64,000 nucleotides of DNA. Origin: Axinella damicornis (taxonomy: Eukaryota; Porifera; Demospongiae; Axinellida; Axinellidae). The stretch covers positions 1,289,736 through 1,353,735 of the forward strand of contig OZ007514.1 of assembly GCA_963931865.1 (NCBI GenBank), given 5' to 3'. Numbering within the stretch: the stretch's first letter is position 1; each line of letters starts with the position of its first letter. The notes beneath the pieces are model-generated. The model saw only the letters and a list, made by a program, of their open reading frames with translations. It was not told where the DNA came from and searched no databases. Shown here one piece after another: positions 42,735 to 53,188 of the stretch. A program made the position numbers and the translations under genes.

Positions 42735-44540
42735 TCAATCTCTTGTTTTGCTTTCCTGAGATCTTGAGTTTGTGGGCCAGTACGTTGTACCCATCAAGCG
42801 CTGTTCTACCACAGCAAGCTGGTTTTCAAGGCACTTTGCATAGCTCCGGTTGATGGCCAGCTCCTGGAACTCTGCGATTGCCGAAAGGAGGCATTTGGAG
42901 AGCCTTTTCCGCTCTTGCTCCGACTCTTCTCGGTCTTCTTTGAGCTTTTTTATGAAGATGAGTGCCCTCTCCTCCATGGTTTTGGCATCTTCAAATTTCT
43001 TCTTCATGGCTTCATCGACAAACTCCCTAGTATGGTACTGTCGCTCCCAACGCACCTGACTGTGATAGTGTTGTGCGTAGTGATGGCCGCATGCTTTACA
43101 ATACGAACCAGACATGCAGTAACAGCTTCTGAAGATCTCTTTGTCAAAAGACATGCTAAGTTCATGGCAGGGTACATGACAATTGGAATAGCAGTTTGCT
43201 GCACCGCAAAGAGTGTTGTGGTCGGATGTGGTAACTACGCTCCACTTCTCAATTGTTTGAGTAGAGCGAAACTTGTTGTTGAGGGTCTTTGTTCCACTTG
43301 CCTCCTCCTCAGCCTCTGCAATCCTAGATTCTAGCTCTGTTTCACTGTGGGCCGTGAGCAATGCAGCAACCTTCTCATCAACCTCCTCCTTCTTCAGATA
43401 GAGAGTTGTGAAGTGGGAAGTCAGCACCTGTGGGAGCTTCTTCACAGTGTGACACATCTCTGTCAGCACGTCATGTGTTTCCTCAAATGCCCTCTTCAAG
43501 CTCTGAGCTAATTCTTCTTCTGGTAGTTTTCCTTTTTGCTTCAGGGCCTTTTCAAACCTACAGTAGGGATTCTCAATAAAGAAGATGCGTTGGCCATCAA
43601 TTTCTCTCCCAAAGTATTCTTGGAGGGAGTCGGCATCGAAGTTGAGGTCCAGCGGATCAGCTGTGTTGGTGAACACCACAATCACATTTTCCAAAACCTG
43701 TATTGGTAGACTAGAAGTCATCTCTGTCAGAACATATCGTAACGTGGCACTCATACGACATTGGCGACCATCAATAATTAGGCAGACACAATTGATGTAT
43801 TCTTCCTCCCTGAGCAGATCAATGATTCTCATCATGTTCGTTTTGTCCTCCTTAAGACCACGGGTGTCACCAAAGCCGGGTGTGTCAATAACTCCTAGTT
43901 TGAGGTCACCCAGCTCCACGTTGTACAACTTTGCATCCTTTGTTTTGGTCTCCATTTCATGTGAAGTTGACCTTGCCTTCTCAAGTTTGATATCGTTGAG
44001 CTGGCGGAACTGTGCCAACACCTCCGGGAACCCCTGAGCTTGTACTAAGCTACTGTTACAGAGAAGATTGAGGAAAGATGTTTTGCCCGATCCTGTTTTG
44101 CCCGATCCGGTTTCCCCTATCACCAGAATCTTATGTGTGTATGTGATTGTGAGTGGTCCAACATTGTCACCTGTCTCTTTGTTGTGGGCATCATGAGAGC
44201 CATCACAATAGGGAAACGTTTTTGAGCACCAGCAACGGCAGAATAAAGTTTTATTCCCAAGATTTTCAATGTCAAATGTGTTGACAACCTTGATTTCTGA
44301 CTGCTGCTGGTTCCGGTTTATCCGAGGGTGCTGGTGACGTTTCCTCAGCTGTGTGTTTATGAGGAAGTTGATGAAAGGGGAAAAGGCGATGTAGATAAAG
44401 AAGCTTATGAATGGCACCAGCTGCAGCCACTGATTGTATGTCAGTGTGTAGGACTCGGCCACAGAGCTTGGCAAAGGGAGTGACTCCAGGTAGTCTGGCA
44501 GCTGCACCTTGAAGAAATACCAGATAGTTTCTATCACCAT
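42735..44540 (-). CDS. CISD2-like iron-sulfur protein fused to AIG1/GIMAP-like GTPase
   Basis: Single-exon 601-residue protein starting at ATG 44540 (MVIETIWYFFKVQLPDYLES), matching the start of CISD2. A membrane segment follows (WLQLVPFISFFIYIAFSPF, residues 38-60), then a full CDGSH domain: CRCWCSKTFPYCDGSH (101-116) with the 3Cys-1His [2Fe-2S] ligands C101, C103, C112, H116, and NKETGDNVGPL. CISD2 anchors in ER and outer mitochondrial membrane with the cluster in the cytosol (family knowledge). The frame runs straight into a GTPase: HKILVIGETGSGKT, G3 DTPGFGDTRG, G4-like FTNTADP. After the G domain come a Cys/His module (NTLCGAANCYSNCH ... CGHHYAQHYH) and a coiled-coil tail. The P-loop carries an extra GSGKT. 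It is divergent to its paralogue at 48891. Confidence 0.93.
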   Translation of the reverse strand: MVIETIWYFFKVQLPDYLESLPLPSSVAESYTLTYNQWLQLVPFISFFIYIAFSPFINFLINTQLRKRHQHPRINRNQQQSEIKVVNTFDIENLGNKTLFCRCWCSKTFPYCDGSHDAHNKETGDNVGPLTITYTHKILVIGETGSGKTGSGKTSFLNLLCNSSLVQAQGFPEVLAQFRQLNDIKLEKARSTSHEMETKTKDAKLYNVELGDLKLGVIDTPGFGDTRGLKEDKTNMMRIIDLLREEEYINCVCLIIDGRQCRMSATLRYVLTEMTSSLPIQVLENVIVVFTNTADPLDLNFDADSLQEYFGREIDGQRIFFIENPYCRFEKALKQKGKLPEEELAQSLKRAFEETHDVLTEMCHTVKKLPQVLTSHFTTLYLKKEEVDEKVAALLTAHSETELESRIAEAEEEASGTKTLNNKFRSTQTIEKWSVVTTSDHNTLCGAANCYSNCHVPCHELSMSFDKEIFRSCYCMSGSYCKACGHHYAQHYHSQVRWERQYHTREFVDEAMKKKFEDAKTMEERALIFIKKLKEDREESEQERKRLSKCLLSAIAEFQELAINRSYAKCLENQLAVVEQRLMGTTYWPTNSRSQESKTRD

Positions 44541-45334
44541 ACTTGCTGGACACAGCAAAGATGTAGCTAACTAGCTAACTAGCTATAGGCGAAATCACCT
44601 TGCAGCCGGCTGCATCTCAGTCTAGCTACTGTACATGTATAAGCATCCTGTCAGTAAATTGCTACATTTACTATAGTATCCTGACAATCATCTGACTTGT
44701 ACACCTACACCACAATACATTATAGAGCAAATTGAAACTGAAAATAGGAGGCGGTTCATTGTGGCTCCTTGCAGATGTGTGTTGTACCTCACAAGCTGTG
44801 GTAGCAGCAACGAATAGCTACATTGCCACTGCACTGGCTAGGAAGTGAAATCTGTTTCAGTTAGCATGTATCGACTGATGCATAGCTATATGGCCTCAGT
44901 CATATTTTTGATGTTGCTGTTGTGATCAATGTTTAAGTGTTGTCTTTGCGGACGTGGGGGTGGGGCATTCACCCTTCATCAGAGCTAATTGCAACAGCTA
45001 TTGCTCTTCTCAGAGTGTCCTCTGACAAGAATAGCCAGCTAGCTACCTTCTGTTACTGCAATCGCAATCATGATAGCTATGTGTGGTGAGTGTAATCAAT
45101 CCACTGTCAAATGAAATGTCATTATATTGGGAGCAAGAATGATAAGCATCTGCAAGGAAAGTCAACCCTTGCAACTACAGCACACTGTCACTGCGTGCAT
45201 GCATGGGACAGTGTGCTACAGCACAATGTCAATAGCTATAATAGCTGATTTCAAATTCTCAGTGGTACTGGTTAGCTATGTGGGACAACAGAGTAATCCC
45301 ACTCTATTAGTAGCCCTCCTTTGAGCTGTATCAG

Positions 45335-45520
45335 TTACCTTGAATAGAGCATATACCACATTCTGAAACTGAAACTAAGGTTACCATGGTTACAGATGGA
45401 GCCAAGTAGTTTGTGTTGGGTAGAGGGATAGCTGTAGTGGGATCTTACACTGGACTGCAATATAGCTAGAGTCACCCTAGCTAAGTGAAGCACAACATTA
45501 GTGACCTCAGTCCCAAGCCA
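45335..45520. repeat. GTPase-locus repeat R2, copy 1
   Basis: Core TGAAACTGAAACTAAGGTTA and CCATGGTTACAGATGGAGCC. Further copies are at about 46745-46890, 47020-47240 and 51210-51480, all close to the two GTPase genes. Confidence 0.6.
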
Positions 45521-45548
45521 TGGCATGTGGCTAGTGGCTATGTACACT

Positions 45549-45871
45549 GGCCGTCTCTATTCGGTGGACTGGACTCGGGACTGGACTCGGGACTGGACTG
45601 TGGGACTGGACTCACAGAAAGTTGCGCTCATCATTTTGAAGCATGAAAACACTACTAAAATACTTACATGACATGAATGGCATTCGGGGTAGCCGACCAT
45701 GACTCGATATCAGCCGTTCCAGCAGCCCTTTCTGTCAGTAGTCTCGCGGGCCGTTCCGCAATTTCCTGTTTTCTGGCCTTCAGAAATGACGAGCGCAACT
45801 TTCTGTGAGTCCAGTCCCACAGTCCAGTCCCGAGTCCAGTCCCGCGTCCAGTCCACCGAATAGAGACGGCC
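45549..45871. mobile_element. Mutator-like foldback element with perfect 9-bp target duplication
   Basis: The ends GGCCGTCTCTATTCGGTGGA and TCCACCGAATAGAGACGGCC are perfect complements, followed inward by GGACTCGGGACT arrays and CAGAAAGTTGCGCTCATCA with its complement. It is flanked on both sides by ATGTACACT. A 9-bp duplication with long inverted ends is typical of Mutator-like elements (family knowledge). No transposase. Confidence 0.85.
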
Positions 45872-46022
45872 ATGTACACTGCTGCTATCACAGCTTGTAC
45901 ATGTACAGATCCACGAGGTCACAACCACCTCCTACTTTCAATTTCAATTTCAGTATGTCATTACACCATAAGTGATACAGTCATGTGGTGTAGGCATGAT
46001 TCAAAGGATACATACATGTACA

Positions 46023-46118
46023 GTCTAGCCGCTAGCCCCTCTCCGCCGGCCGGTCAATTGGGGGCTTCGCCGCGCGCCCCCAATTGACCGGCCGGGCGGA
46101 GAGGGGCTAGCGGCTAGA
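46023..46118. mobile_element. G/C-rich perfect hairpin
   Basis: TCTAGCCGCTAGCCCCTCTC is inverted as GAGAGGGGCTAGCGGCTAGA, with an inner stem GGCCGGTCAATTGGGGGC. ATACATGT occurs on both sides near the ends, a possible target duplication. The stem is about 45 bp and almost perfect. Confidence 0.75.
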
Positions 46119-47429
46119 ATGATACATGTGCTGCCTAGTAGCTAGCTATAGCTATTCGTATTTGTGGTAGCTTTGAGCTGGCTACAGAGGATGTTGCCTG
46201 TAGCTAGTTTACTGAGCTGTCCAAGTTGTCCCCAACCTTCAATCACATAGCCTATACAAACCTATAGCTATAGGTTTGTCCAGCAAGTACGGTGTTAGCT
46301 ATACTTCAAGGTGCAGCTGCCAAACTATATTTGTCTCTATGTGCATGTACAGTAGCTAACAAGGTGACCATGCAGAAAGAGCAACTGAATGCTAATACTA
46401 ACCAGTAGCTATACCCCATGCCAGGACCAATAGCCATGACTTTATATATCCCCTCCAACCAAGGGCACATCGAGCTGCCAAAGGTGGCTCGATGCACCAG
46501 CTACCCGGTCCCCTTATCAGTGAGAGGGCGGAGTCTGCATGCAATCTGCTGAAGAAGAAATGTCTAACATGATCATGGCCATGCAGTGTTGAAGTCCCAG
46601 CTGACAACAGAAATGCAACTGCAGTAGTTAGCTAGCTAATGGACAGAGTGAATACAAAAGTTTGATGGGGGTAGAGTGGTAGCTACAGAAACGAGTATGA
46701 TTCAGCTGATGAGGACCTGTAGCTACTGAGAAGATCCAAAGCCTTTAAAGTTTAGTGAACAGCTTCAGCAGGTTGCCTTGGTTACAGGTTGTCCTGGTTA
46801 CAGATGGAGCAGTAATTTGATCATGAGTTGGATACAACCACAGTCTATCATGATGAACACCTGGCAAGGGAGTCACCCTAGACAACACAAAGGCAAAAGA
46901 CAAAGCCGAAAACCAGAATGGATAATCATATTCAAGGAGTGACACACGGAAATGCTATACATCAGCTGGAAATTGCATATCATAACCTCCCCAGTCCATT
47001 CAGGGCAAGCCACAATACTAGTTTAGTGTGAAATTGAAACTAGCTGTTCACTGGTTACCATGGTTACAGACAGAGCCTATGGTTTGTGCACATAGGTACA
47101 CGTAGCAGCATGATGTAATATTGGTCTATGCCATGCAGCTGCATATCAGAGGAGTCACCACCCCAGTGTATAAATCAATAAGGCCATGAATCTGCATGTG
47201 ACATAATTATTATAGTACACACTTCGTGACCTCAGTCTCAAACTTTTTTTTTCTCTATGAAAATTTTAATGTTGCTATTTGCATAGCTATACATATGGGC
47301 TGGCAAACAGCAAACTGATGGCTAGTGAGAACCTACCCAGAACAAAGAAATAAGGTGTACAGAGAAAAATAAATAAATAAATAAACAAATGCAGATACAG
47401 GGAAAAAGAAACTACAACAAAAAAGAAAA

Positions 47430-47577
47430 AACAGGCAAGACCAGACATACGAAAAGTACAACTTGCGTAATTTAAACAAAGACGTTTTAAAGCTGACTTA
47501 AAGGCCGTAGGCATTCTGCAGTCAGTATGTGATTGTGGTAAAGAGTTCCAGTATCTATAATGCAAGGCCTGGGGCAC
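47430..47577 (-). mobile_element. LINE ORF2 3'-end fragment
   Basis: The minus-strand frame reads ALHYRYWNSLPQSHTDCRMP and then FKSALKRLCLNYA. This resembles the YWNSLP...FK..LK end of non-LTR reverse transcriptase ORFs. Only about 35 codons are recognisable, so it is a 5'-truncated relic. Confidence 0.5.
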
Positions 47578-48748
47578 CAGCGATATTGTAATGGTAATTT
47601 GTAATTGTAATTGATTATGTTATTGTAATCAGATGTCAATTATAGCAATTACATTCCATGTACTCTAGCATGCAGTTGGCTGTAGATCTCATGATCATAG
47701 TGTGAAATTTCGTAGGGGAATTTTAGCCAGGCAGGAAAAAATTGGTTTCACTGCTTAACTTCTTGCTTAGCTTACTTATAGACAGTGTTTATTAGACAAT
47801 TATGCTTACAACGGTCAATGTAATTGTGTAGTAATCAAGTAATTATTGTACATTTTGAATGTAATCATAACGTCACTTAGGGGCACCAAAAAGGGATGGC
47901 CATATGCAGACTCGAAAATCTATTACTTAGCTAAGTAGTCCCTCTAATCCATTGATACTGGAAGCGATCCGCGCTGGGGTTGGTTTGGGTCTGGGACCGA
48001 GACTACTTGCATGCATGTCAATCAAAATGTTCTGCATGCAGCATACGCTGCAGAGCTAGGTGGGAGTGTCCATGGCATGGCGGTTGTTAAATCCACATGC
48101 TCCAACACCACTGTAAACCCAGTGACCAACGGTGGCTAGTTCAACGAACAGAGCAGAGTTAACTGTTATGTAGCTAGCCTACTAAGATCACTACTCTCCT
48201 GAACTAACAGTGTATCACTAAATGGACACTCTGATCGCTAAAGTATGTACATTAGATTTTATTTTGCAGTAATATGCTTTACCTATACTATTCTAGAATA
48301 TGAATAGCTATGCCCCCTCTGGTTCAGTTGTGGAGCACCTAGGAAGGGTTTTTCTCCAGGCTTTCTGGTTTCCCTTCCCAGGAGAGGCTCTGAACAAGCA
48401 TTAATTGCTTCCTGCTAATCCTGCCCATTTGGGAAAAATGTTCCTAAAGAAAAAAAAAAGAAAGAAAAAAAAGGAGAGTTGCACAATGGAACCCAATGTC
48501 CATCAGGGATTCCCCACCTCAAGACAAGACAGCCAGCATCAGTACGGTATTGTTGCAGTTGTAAGGTCACAGCAGGCAATGAATATTTACCCTTTGTCAG
48601 CATGAACTCTCAGTTACGGTTGTCGCGAGTCGGCGGGCCCCCAGAGACAGAACGACGTAGATATTGGTCTGGCAGGAAGTACACACTTGTAATGGACACG
48701 CGCGCACGCATGCGCATTCAGCACAGGAACACAGGACAAGTGCGTAGC

Positions 48749-48755
48749 TATAAAA
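48749..48755 (+). promoter_or_regulatory. Putative TATA box of the 48.9 kb GTPase gene
   Basis: TATAAAA lies 135 bp upstream of the start codon. It is followed by three GCAGTTCGC-type direct repeats (48787-48829) in the presumed 5' UTR. Assigned by position and sequence only. Confidence 0.4.
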
Positions 48756-48890
48756 GAACCTATAGGCAGTTCACAGAAGCTGTGTAGCAGTTCGCGGTGT
48801 AGCAGTTCGCAGTGTCTGAGTTCGCAGCCAGATAAAGCCTGCAGTCCGAAGTCGGTCACGTCCAAGCAATTATAGAGTCCACGATAGGAT

Positions 48891-50426
48891 ATGGCGGCGA
48901 TATTCAAAGGAGTTGCAGGAGCCGTTAAAGGAGCTGTTAAAGGAGCTCAGGCTGCGCTTGGTGGGAACCAGAAACCGGCCCGCTCGCACCAATACAAAAT
49001 GCTGCTCGTTGGGGAAACTGGATCGGGGAAGACATCCCTTCTCAATCTTCTCTGCAACTGCGGATTAGTACAGGCCCTGGGGTTCACGGAGGGTTTGATG
49101 CAGTTCCGCAATTTCAACGACATCGCACTCGAGAACGCAGAGTCACGTAAGCTGGAGAGCAAAACAAGTGATGCGAAGTTGTACAACGTGGAGCTGGGTG
49201 AGCTGAAGGTAGGAGTAATCGATACGCCAGGCTTCGGCGACACCCGCGGGTTTAAAGAAGACGAGAAGCATACCAAGAGAATAATTAATGCGCTCGAAGG
49301 GGAAGAATACATCAATTGCATCTGTCTGATTATCAACGGTCGCCAATCTCGCATGAGTGCCACTCTGCGATACGTTCTGACGGAGATTACCTCCATTCTA
49401 CCGAAAAGCGTATTGAAGAATGTAATCGTGGTGTTCACCAACACAGCCGATCCTCTGGACCTCAACTTTGAAGCCGAGTCACTCCAAGAATACTTTGGTG
49501 CAGAAATTGAGGGGCAACGCATCTTCTTTATCGAAAATCCCTACTGTAGGTTTGAAAAGGCTCGGAAGCAACAAGGAAAGCTGCTGGAAGACAAAATAGC
49601 AAAGAGTTTGAAGAGAGCATTTGAAGAAACGGCAGGTGTGCTCACTGAAATGTGCGAGATCATGAAAGGCTTCAAAGAAGTGCATACACATCACTTCATT
49701 GAACTCTATCAGAAGAAGCTGGAGATCGAGAGAAAGGTCATGGATTCGCTCGCAGCCTATAACTACCAAAGTGATTTGGAAGCAAAGATCACAGAAGCCG
49801 AGGAGGAGGCAAATGCAGCTCTTAAAACAAAGACCCTCAACAACAAATTTCGCTCTACTCAAACAATTGAGAAGTGGAGCACAGCTACCACATCCCACCA
49901 TAACACTCTTTGCGGTGCAGCAAACTGCTACTCCAATTGCCATGAGCCCTGTAACCTTCCAATGTCCTTTGACAAGGAGGACTTCAAGGGCTGTGCTTGC
50001 ATATCTGGTAGCTACTGTAATCGAGGAGGATGTGGGCATCACTACACAGTACACTATCACAGCAGAGTGCGTTGGGTGCGAGAGACTCATACCAAGCCAT
50101 TCGTTGATGAAACCATGAAAAAGAAATTCGATGCTGCCAAAACCATGGAGGAGAGGGCGCTCATCTTCAAAAAAAAGCTCAAAGAAGAGCGAGAAGAGTC
50201 GGAGCAAGAGAGGAAAAGGCTCTCCAAATGCCTCCTTTCGGCAATCGCAGAGTTCCAGGAATTGGGCATCAACCGGAGCTATGCAAAGTGCCTTGAAAAC
50301 CAGCTTGTTGTGGTAGAACAACACTTGAAGGGGAAAACTGGCCCACAAACTCAAGATCTGAGGAAAATGAAAGACGAGATTAAGGCCAAACTTGAAGTTG
50401 TGCAATCGGCTATTGAGCAAAAATGA
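48891..50426 (+). CDS. AIG1/GIMAP-like GTPase with Cys/His module
   Basis: Intronless 511-residue protein starting at ATG (ATGGCGGCG). The N-terminus FKGVAGAVKGAVKGAQAALG is a small-residue/lysine repeat helix that may be amphipathic. The GTPase has P-loop GETGSGKTS (41-49), G3 DTPGFGDTRG and G4-like FTNTADP. After the G domain comes the module NTLCGAANCYSNCHEPC ... SYCNRGGCGHHYTVHYHS, likely zinc-binding, then a charged coiled coil (KKKLKEEREESEQERKRLSK). It is closely similar to the 42735-44540 protein over the GTPase and C-terminal parts but lacks the CISD2 part. The family acts in membrane-associated immune and survival functions in vertebrates and plants; the role here is inferred. The long minus-strand frames over it are shadows. 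Confidence 0.94.
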   Translation: MAAIFKGVAGAVKGAVKGAQAALGGNQKPARSHQYKMLLVGETGSGKTSLLNLLCNCGLVQALGFTEGLMQFRNFNDIALENAESRKLESKTSDAKLYNVELGELKVGVIDTPGFGDTRGFKEDEKHTKRIINALEGEEYINCICLIINGRQSRMSATLRYVLTEITSILPKSVLKNVIVVFTNTADPLDLNFEAESLQEYFGAEIEGQRIFFIENPYCRFEKARKQQGKLLEDKIAKSLKRAFEETAGVLTEMCEIMKGFKEVHTHHFIELYQKKLEIERKVMDSLAAYNYQSDLEAKITEAEEEANAALKTKTLNNKFRSTQTIEKWSTATTSHHNTLCGAANCYSNCHEPCNLPMSFDKEDFKGCACISGSYCNRGGCGHHYTVHYHSRVRWVRETHTKPFVDETMKKKFDAAKTMEERALIFKKKLKEEREESEQERKRLSKCLLSAIAEFQELGINRSYAKCLENQLVVVEQHLKGKTGPQTQDLRKMKDEIKAKLEVVQSAIEQK

Positions 50427-51900
50427 GCTAGGCGGTATTGCTATAGCCCAGCTGCTCTTGTATGACTGTAGCTATAGGTACCACAAGTAAAAGTGGGAGC
50501 ATTATAGATAGCTATAGGTTGTACCAACTGAATCAGACTCTGTATATAGCTATTGTATGCTTTTGTTTCTATAGGTATATACTTGCCGGTCTTTTGTGCA
50601 CATAATTGAACTTTTTTGCTGCAAAAGTTGCACTAGCAGATATATAGCTATAGGACTACATGTAGCTACTGTATTGAGCACCATGCTGCATAATAGTATG
50701 ACAATCCATGACATGCGAGATGCAAACATGCTCAGTGCTATAGGCTTGTGTCATCTGCATGCATGGGACCTCATCGAGGAACATTTGTTGGGAATCGTCA
50801 GCACCTAGTATTGGGGGTAATCAAGAGAATCTATCTATCATAGTATAATGTATATATACCACCTGTCACATGCACACTACACAGCATATGTTTTGGTTTC
50901 AAAACTTTGCTAAAGCATAAACGCAATCAAGAGGGCTAGGTATACCAGCTAGTGAACCTGGTGTGCTGCACTGTGACCGCATTGGAATCAGCAGCCAAAG
51001 TGGAAATTGAGCATAAGCTGACTTGAGATTCTCAGTGCATGGCTATGTGAGGCAGCTGAGGTATAATCATAATGGCATGCGACACATTCCAGAATTGACT
51101 ATATACATAGCTATATAGCTAGCTAGGTACAGCTGCACTTTCAGCTGTATTCCTCAAGGATCGGGGCCTGCATGGGCACGAGGCTATCCTACCTTGAATA
51201 AGGTGCAGCTACCAAAGAACAAGTTCACTCTGAAACTGAAACTAACTGTTCATTGGTTACTATGGTTACAGATAGAGCCAGTGGTTTGTAGCTAGCTACA
51301 TGTGTCTGGAAGTAGCACAGGGGTAGTTGGTCAAACAGCTGCGGGCGTGCTGCTGCATGCATGAAGCTAGCTGTATCGGACCAGGAGTCATACTGTAGTG
51401 GAAAGGCCAACTACCATGATTACTGCTAGCTATAATCCCGAAGCAAAACTTTGTGACCTCACTTTAGCCATGGCCACTCACAAGTACTGCGCCTTGAATC
51501 ACTTCATTGTGTAGCTATTACTAACACATTGGTGAAAGATTAGACTATCGTAATGAAGCATCTTCACATACCTAGCTGGCTATTGGTGTGGCTATGTCCA
51601 GACAAGGGTTGGAGAGGGTGATAAATTGGCCAATATGTAGCTAGCTACATAGCTCCTGGAGTCAATGACTCAATACTCAAGACAATGATTTGTTTCCCAA
51701 TGGCGGCCACTATGATTTGGTAGCTAGGGCATAGCTTAATTTCCCATGCCCCTGCCCAGCTGTCTGTACTGCAATTAGCAAGTTTTTGTCCCTTTGTAAC
51801 AACATTAGTAGGAGGATAGACACATAGTGAGAACAATATAATTCCATGCAGGAACATTTTTGGGCTCACCAAAGTCTGGAAGTTGGAACCAGTACCAAGT
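50427..51900. other. Intergenic region, no gene recognised
   Basis: AT-rich with TAGCTATA motifs. Contains R2 copy 4 at about 51210-51480 (TGAAACTGAAACTAACTGTT; GGTTACTATGGTTACAGATA). The remainder shows nothing supportable. Confidence 0.45.
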
Positions 51901-51947
51901 CCAGAAGTCCCTAGACCAGTCCAGTCTGACAGGGGAACAAGAAAATT

Positions 51948-53155
51948 ATGTCCGACGATGGTGAACAATCTGGTATCGACCAAGCACTACAAGGCAGCAA
52001 GCCCGAGAAGACAGAGGCAGCTCAATCCGAAGATCTGCAAGCCGTTTATGCCATCACGTTGAGGGAGGCACAGAAAGCGCCTGTAGCTCTCTCCCTTGTC
52101 CAGCTGCTAGCGGTGGGTGCGTTTGATGGCCCAAGGCCACAGCAACCCAATGAGCGAGCTCCTCTGCTGCCTAAACCTTACAGGCAAGCAGGTGGTTCAG
52201 TACTGCTGCTAGGAACCTCTCTCTGCATTGAAAACAATGTCAACGATGTCCGTGTTGTGTCCCGGAGACCATGTGTACCACAGTCTGGGGAGTGCTCTGT
52301 AGCTGTCCTGGATACTAGCTGTGGTGTGGAAATGGACAATGCACTGATTTCCAGTATACGGAGCTGGAGGAAATCTTCATGGTGTGTTCTCTGACATAGA
52401 GAAGATGCGACGGTAGCTATTTCTTACGTGTTGGCTCCTCATCAACAATGTCTAAATGACGTACAACGTGTTTGAAGCTTGGAGTCAGCGTCAAAATGAA
52501 GGCAAGAAAGAGATGGTCCGTATAATTCGTGCATTTTTCGCCCAGCAAGATGTAAAAGTGTTAGTTATTTACTACAGTGGGCATGGGACACCCAGTGGTG
52601 ACTGGGCGATTGGTAGGACTAACCATTCTGGACAGCAAATTGCAGAAGTTATTACTGCTGAGGAGTTACTCTCACTGTGGAGAGCTAGCGCTCAACCAGG
52701 ATGCCACTGTTGTCATAGCCCCGAGCCTCGTGATGCCCACCTCATCATCATCGCTGACAGCTGCCACTCGGGTGCATGGGTCCTCAAGATTGACGAGCTG
52801 ACTAATGGAACGTCAGTATGGTTGCCTCTTGCAAGGCTGAGGAAACGTGTACGGACACTCTGAATGGAGGTGATTTCACAGCCCATCTCTTGCAGGAGTC
52901 AGGAGATAGGATTCTCAGCTTCCGAGTCTCCAGTTTACACCAAGGATATCCGGCGAGCGGCATTCAATCTTGCAGTAGTTATAATGATTGCTAAATCTGC
53001 ACCATATGTGGTGTGGTGGTGAACCTTGTCTATATCTGCTCCTCTGTTGTTTTTGCTGGCCATTGTCGGTGTTGTTGTCATAACAATGAGTAATGTGGCC
53101 AATTACACCCAGTACATGTATTGTATATACTTCTACAGTGACCCATGAATCAAAT
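51948..53155 (+). pseudogene. Caspase-fold (C14) protease gene, copy 1, frame-broken
   Basis: The first frame, from ATG, is MSDDGEQSGIDQALQGS through PYRQAGGSVLLLGTSLCIE, the first strand of a caspase-like p20 fold. It breaks at about 52355 and 52415 relative to the second copy (a TAGC insertion and other indels). The catalytic half continues at 52456-52800: VLVIYYSGHGTPSGDWAIG with the His and LIIIADSCHSGAWVLKID with the Cys. A further break after DELTNGT changes the C-terminus. DSCHSG is metacaspase-like rather than the QAC-x-G of animal caspases. Assembly error could mimic some breaks. Confidence 0.7.
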
Positions 53156-53188
53156 GAATGCATGCAACCAGAGCGAGGGGTGCCACAT

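Larger units (their letters stand above)
44541..48748. other. 4.3-kb intergenic region between divergent GTPase genes
   Basis: Promoters of both GTPase genes must lie here. Contents: three copies of a ~200-bp repeat around GGTTACCATGGTTACAGA (45335-45520, 46745-46890, 47020-47240), a foldback with 9-bp duplication (45549-45871), a perfect G/C-rich hairpin (46023-46118) and a LINE 3' fragment (47430-47577). TAGCTAGCTATA motifs are abundant. No other coding sequence was found. Confidence 0.5.

Noticed and set aside
43585..44037. 150-codon plus-strand frame inside the CISD2-GTPase gene
   Set aside because: Antisense shadow of the G domain, with a counterpart antisense to the paralogue.
44541..44558. 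Six-residue N-terminal extension of the CISD2-GTPase frame
   Set aside because: The first codon is TTG; ATG at 44540 coincides with the conserved CISD2 start.
47287..47430. Hydrophobic C-terminal part of the 47.3-kb minus frame
   Set aside because: Phenylalanine/leucine-rich translation of an A-rich retroelement tail; only the short LINE-like part is kept.
48947..50420. Long minus-strand frames (191 and 313 codons) over the GTPase gene
   Set aside because: They mirror the conserved plus-strand GTPase; codons complement known motifs and no domain is recognisable.
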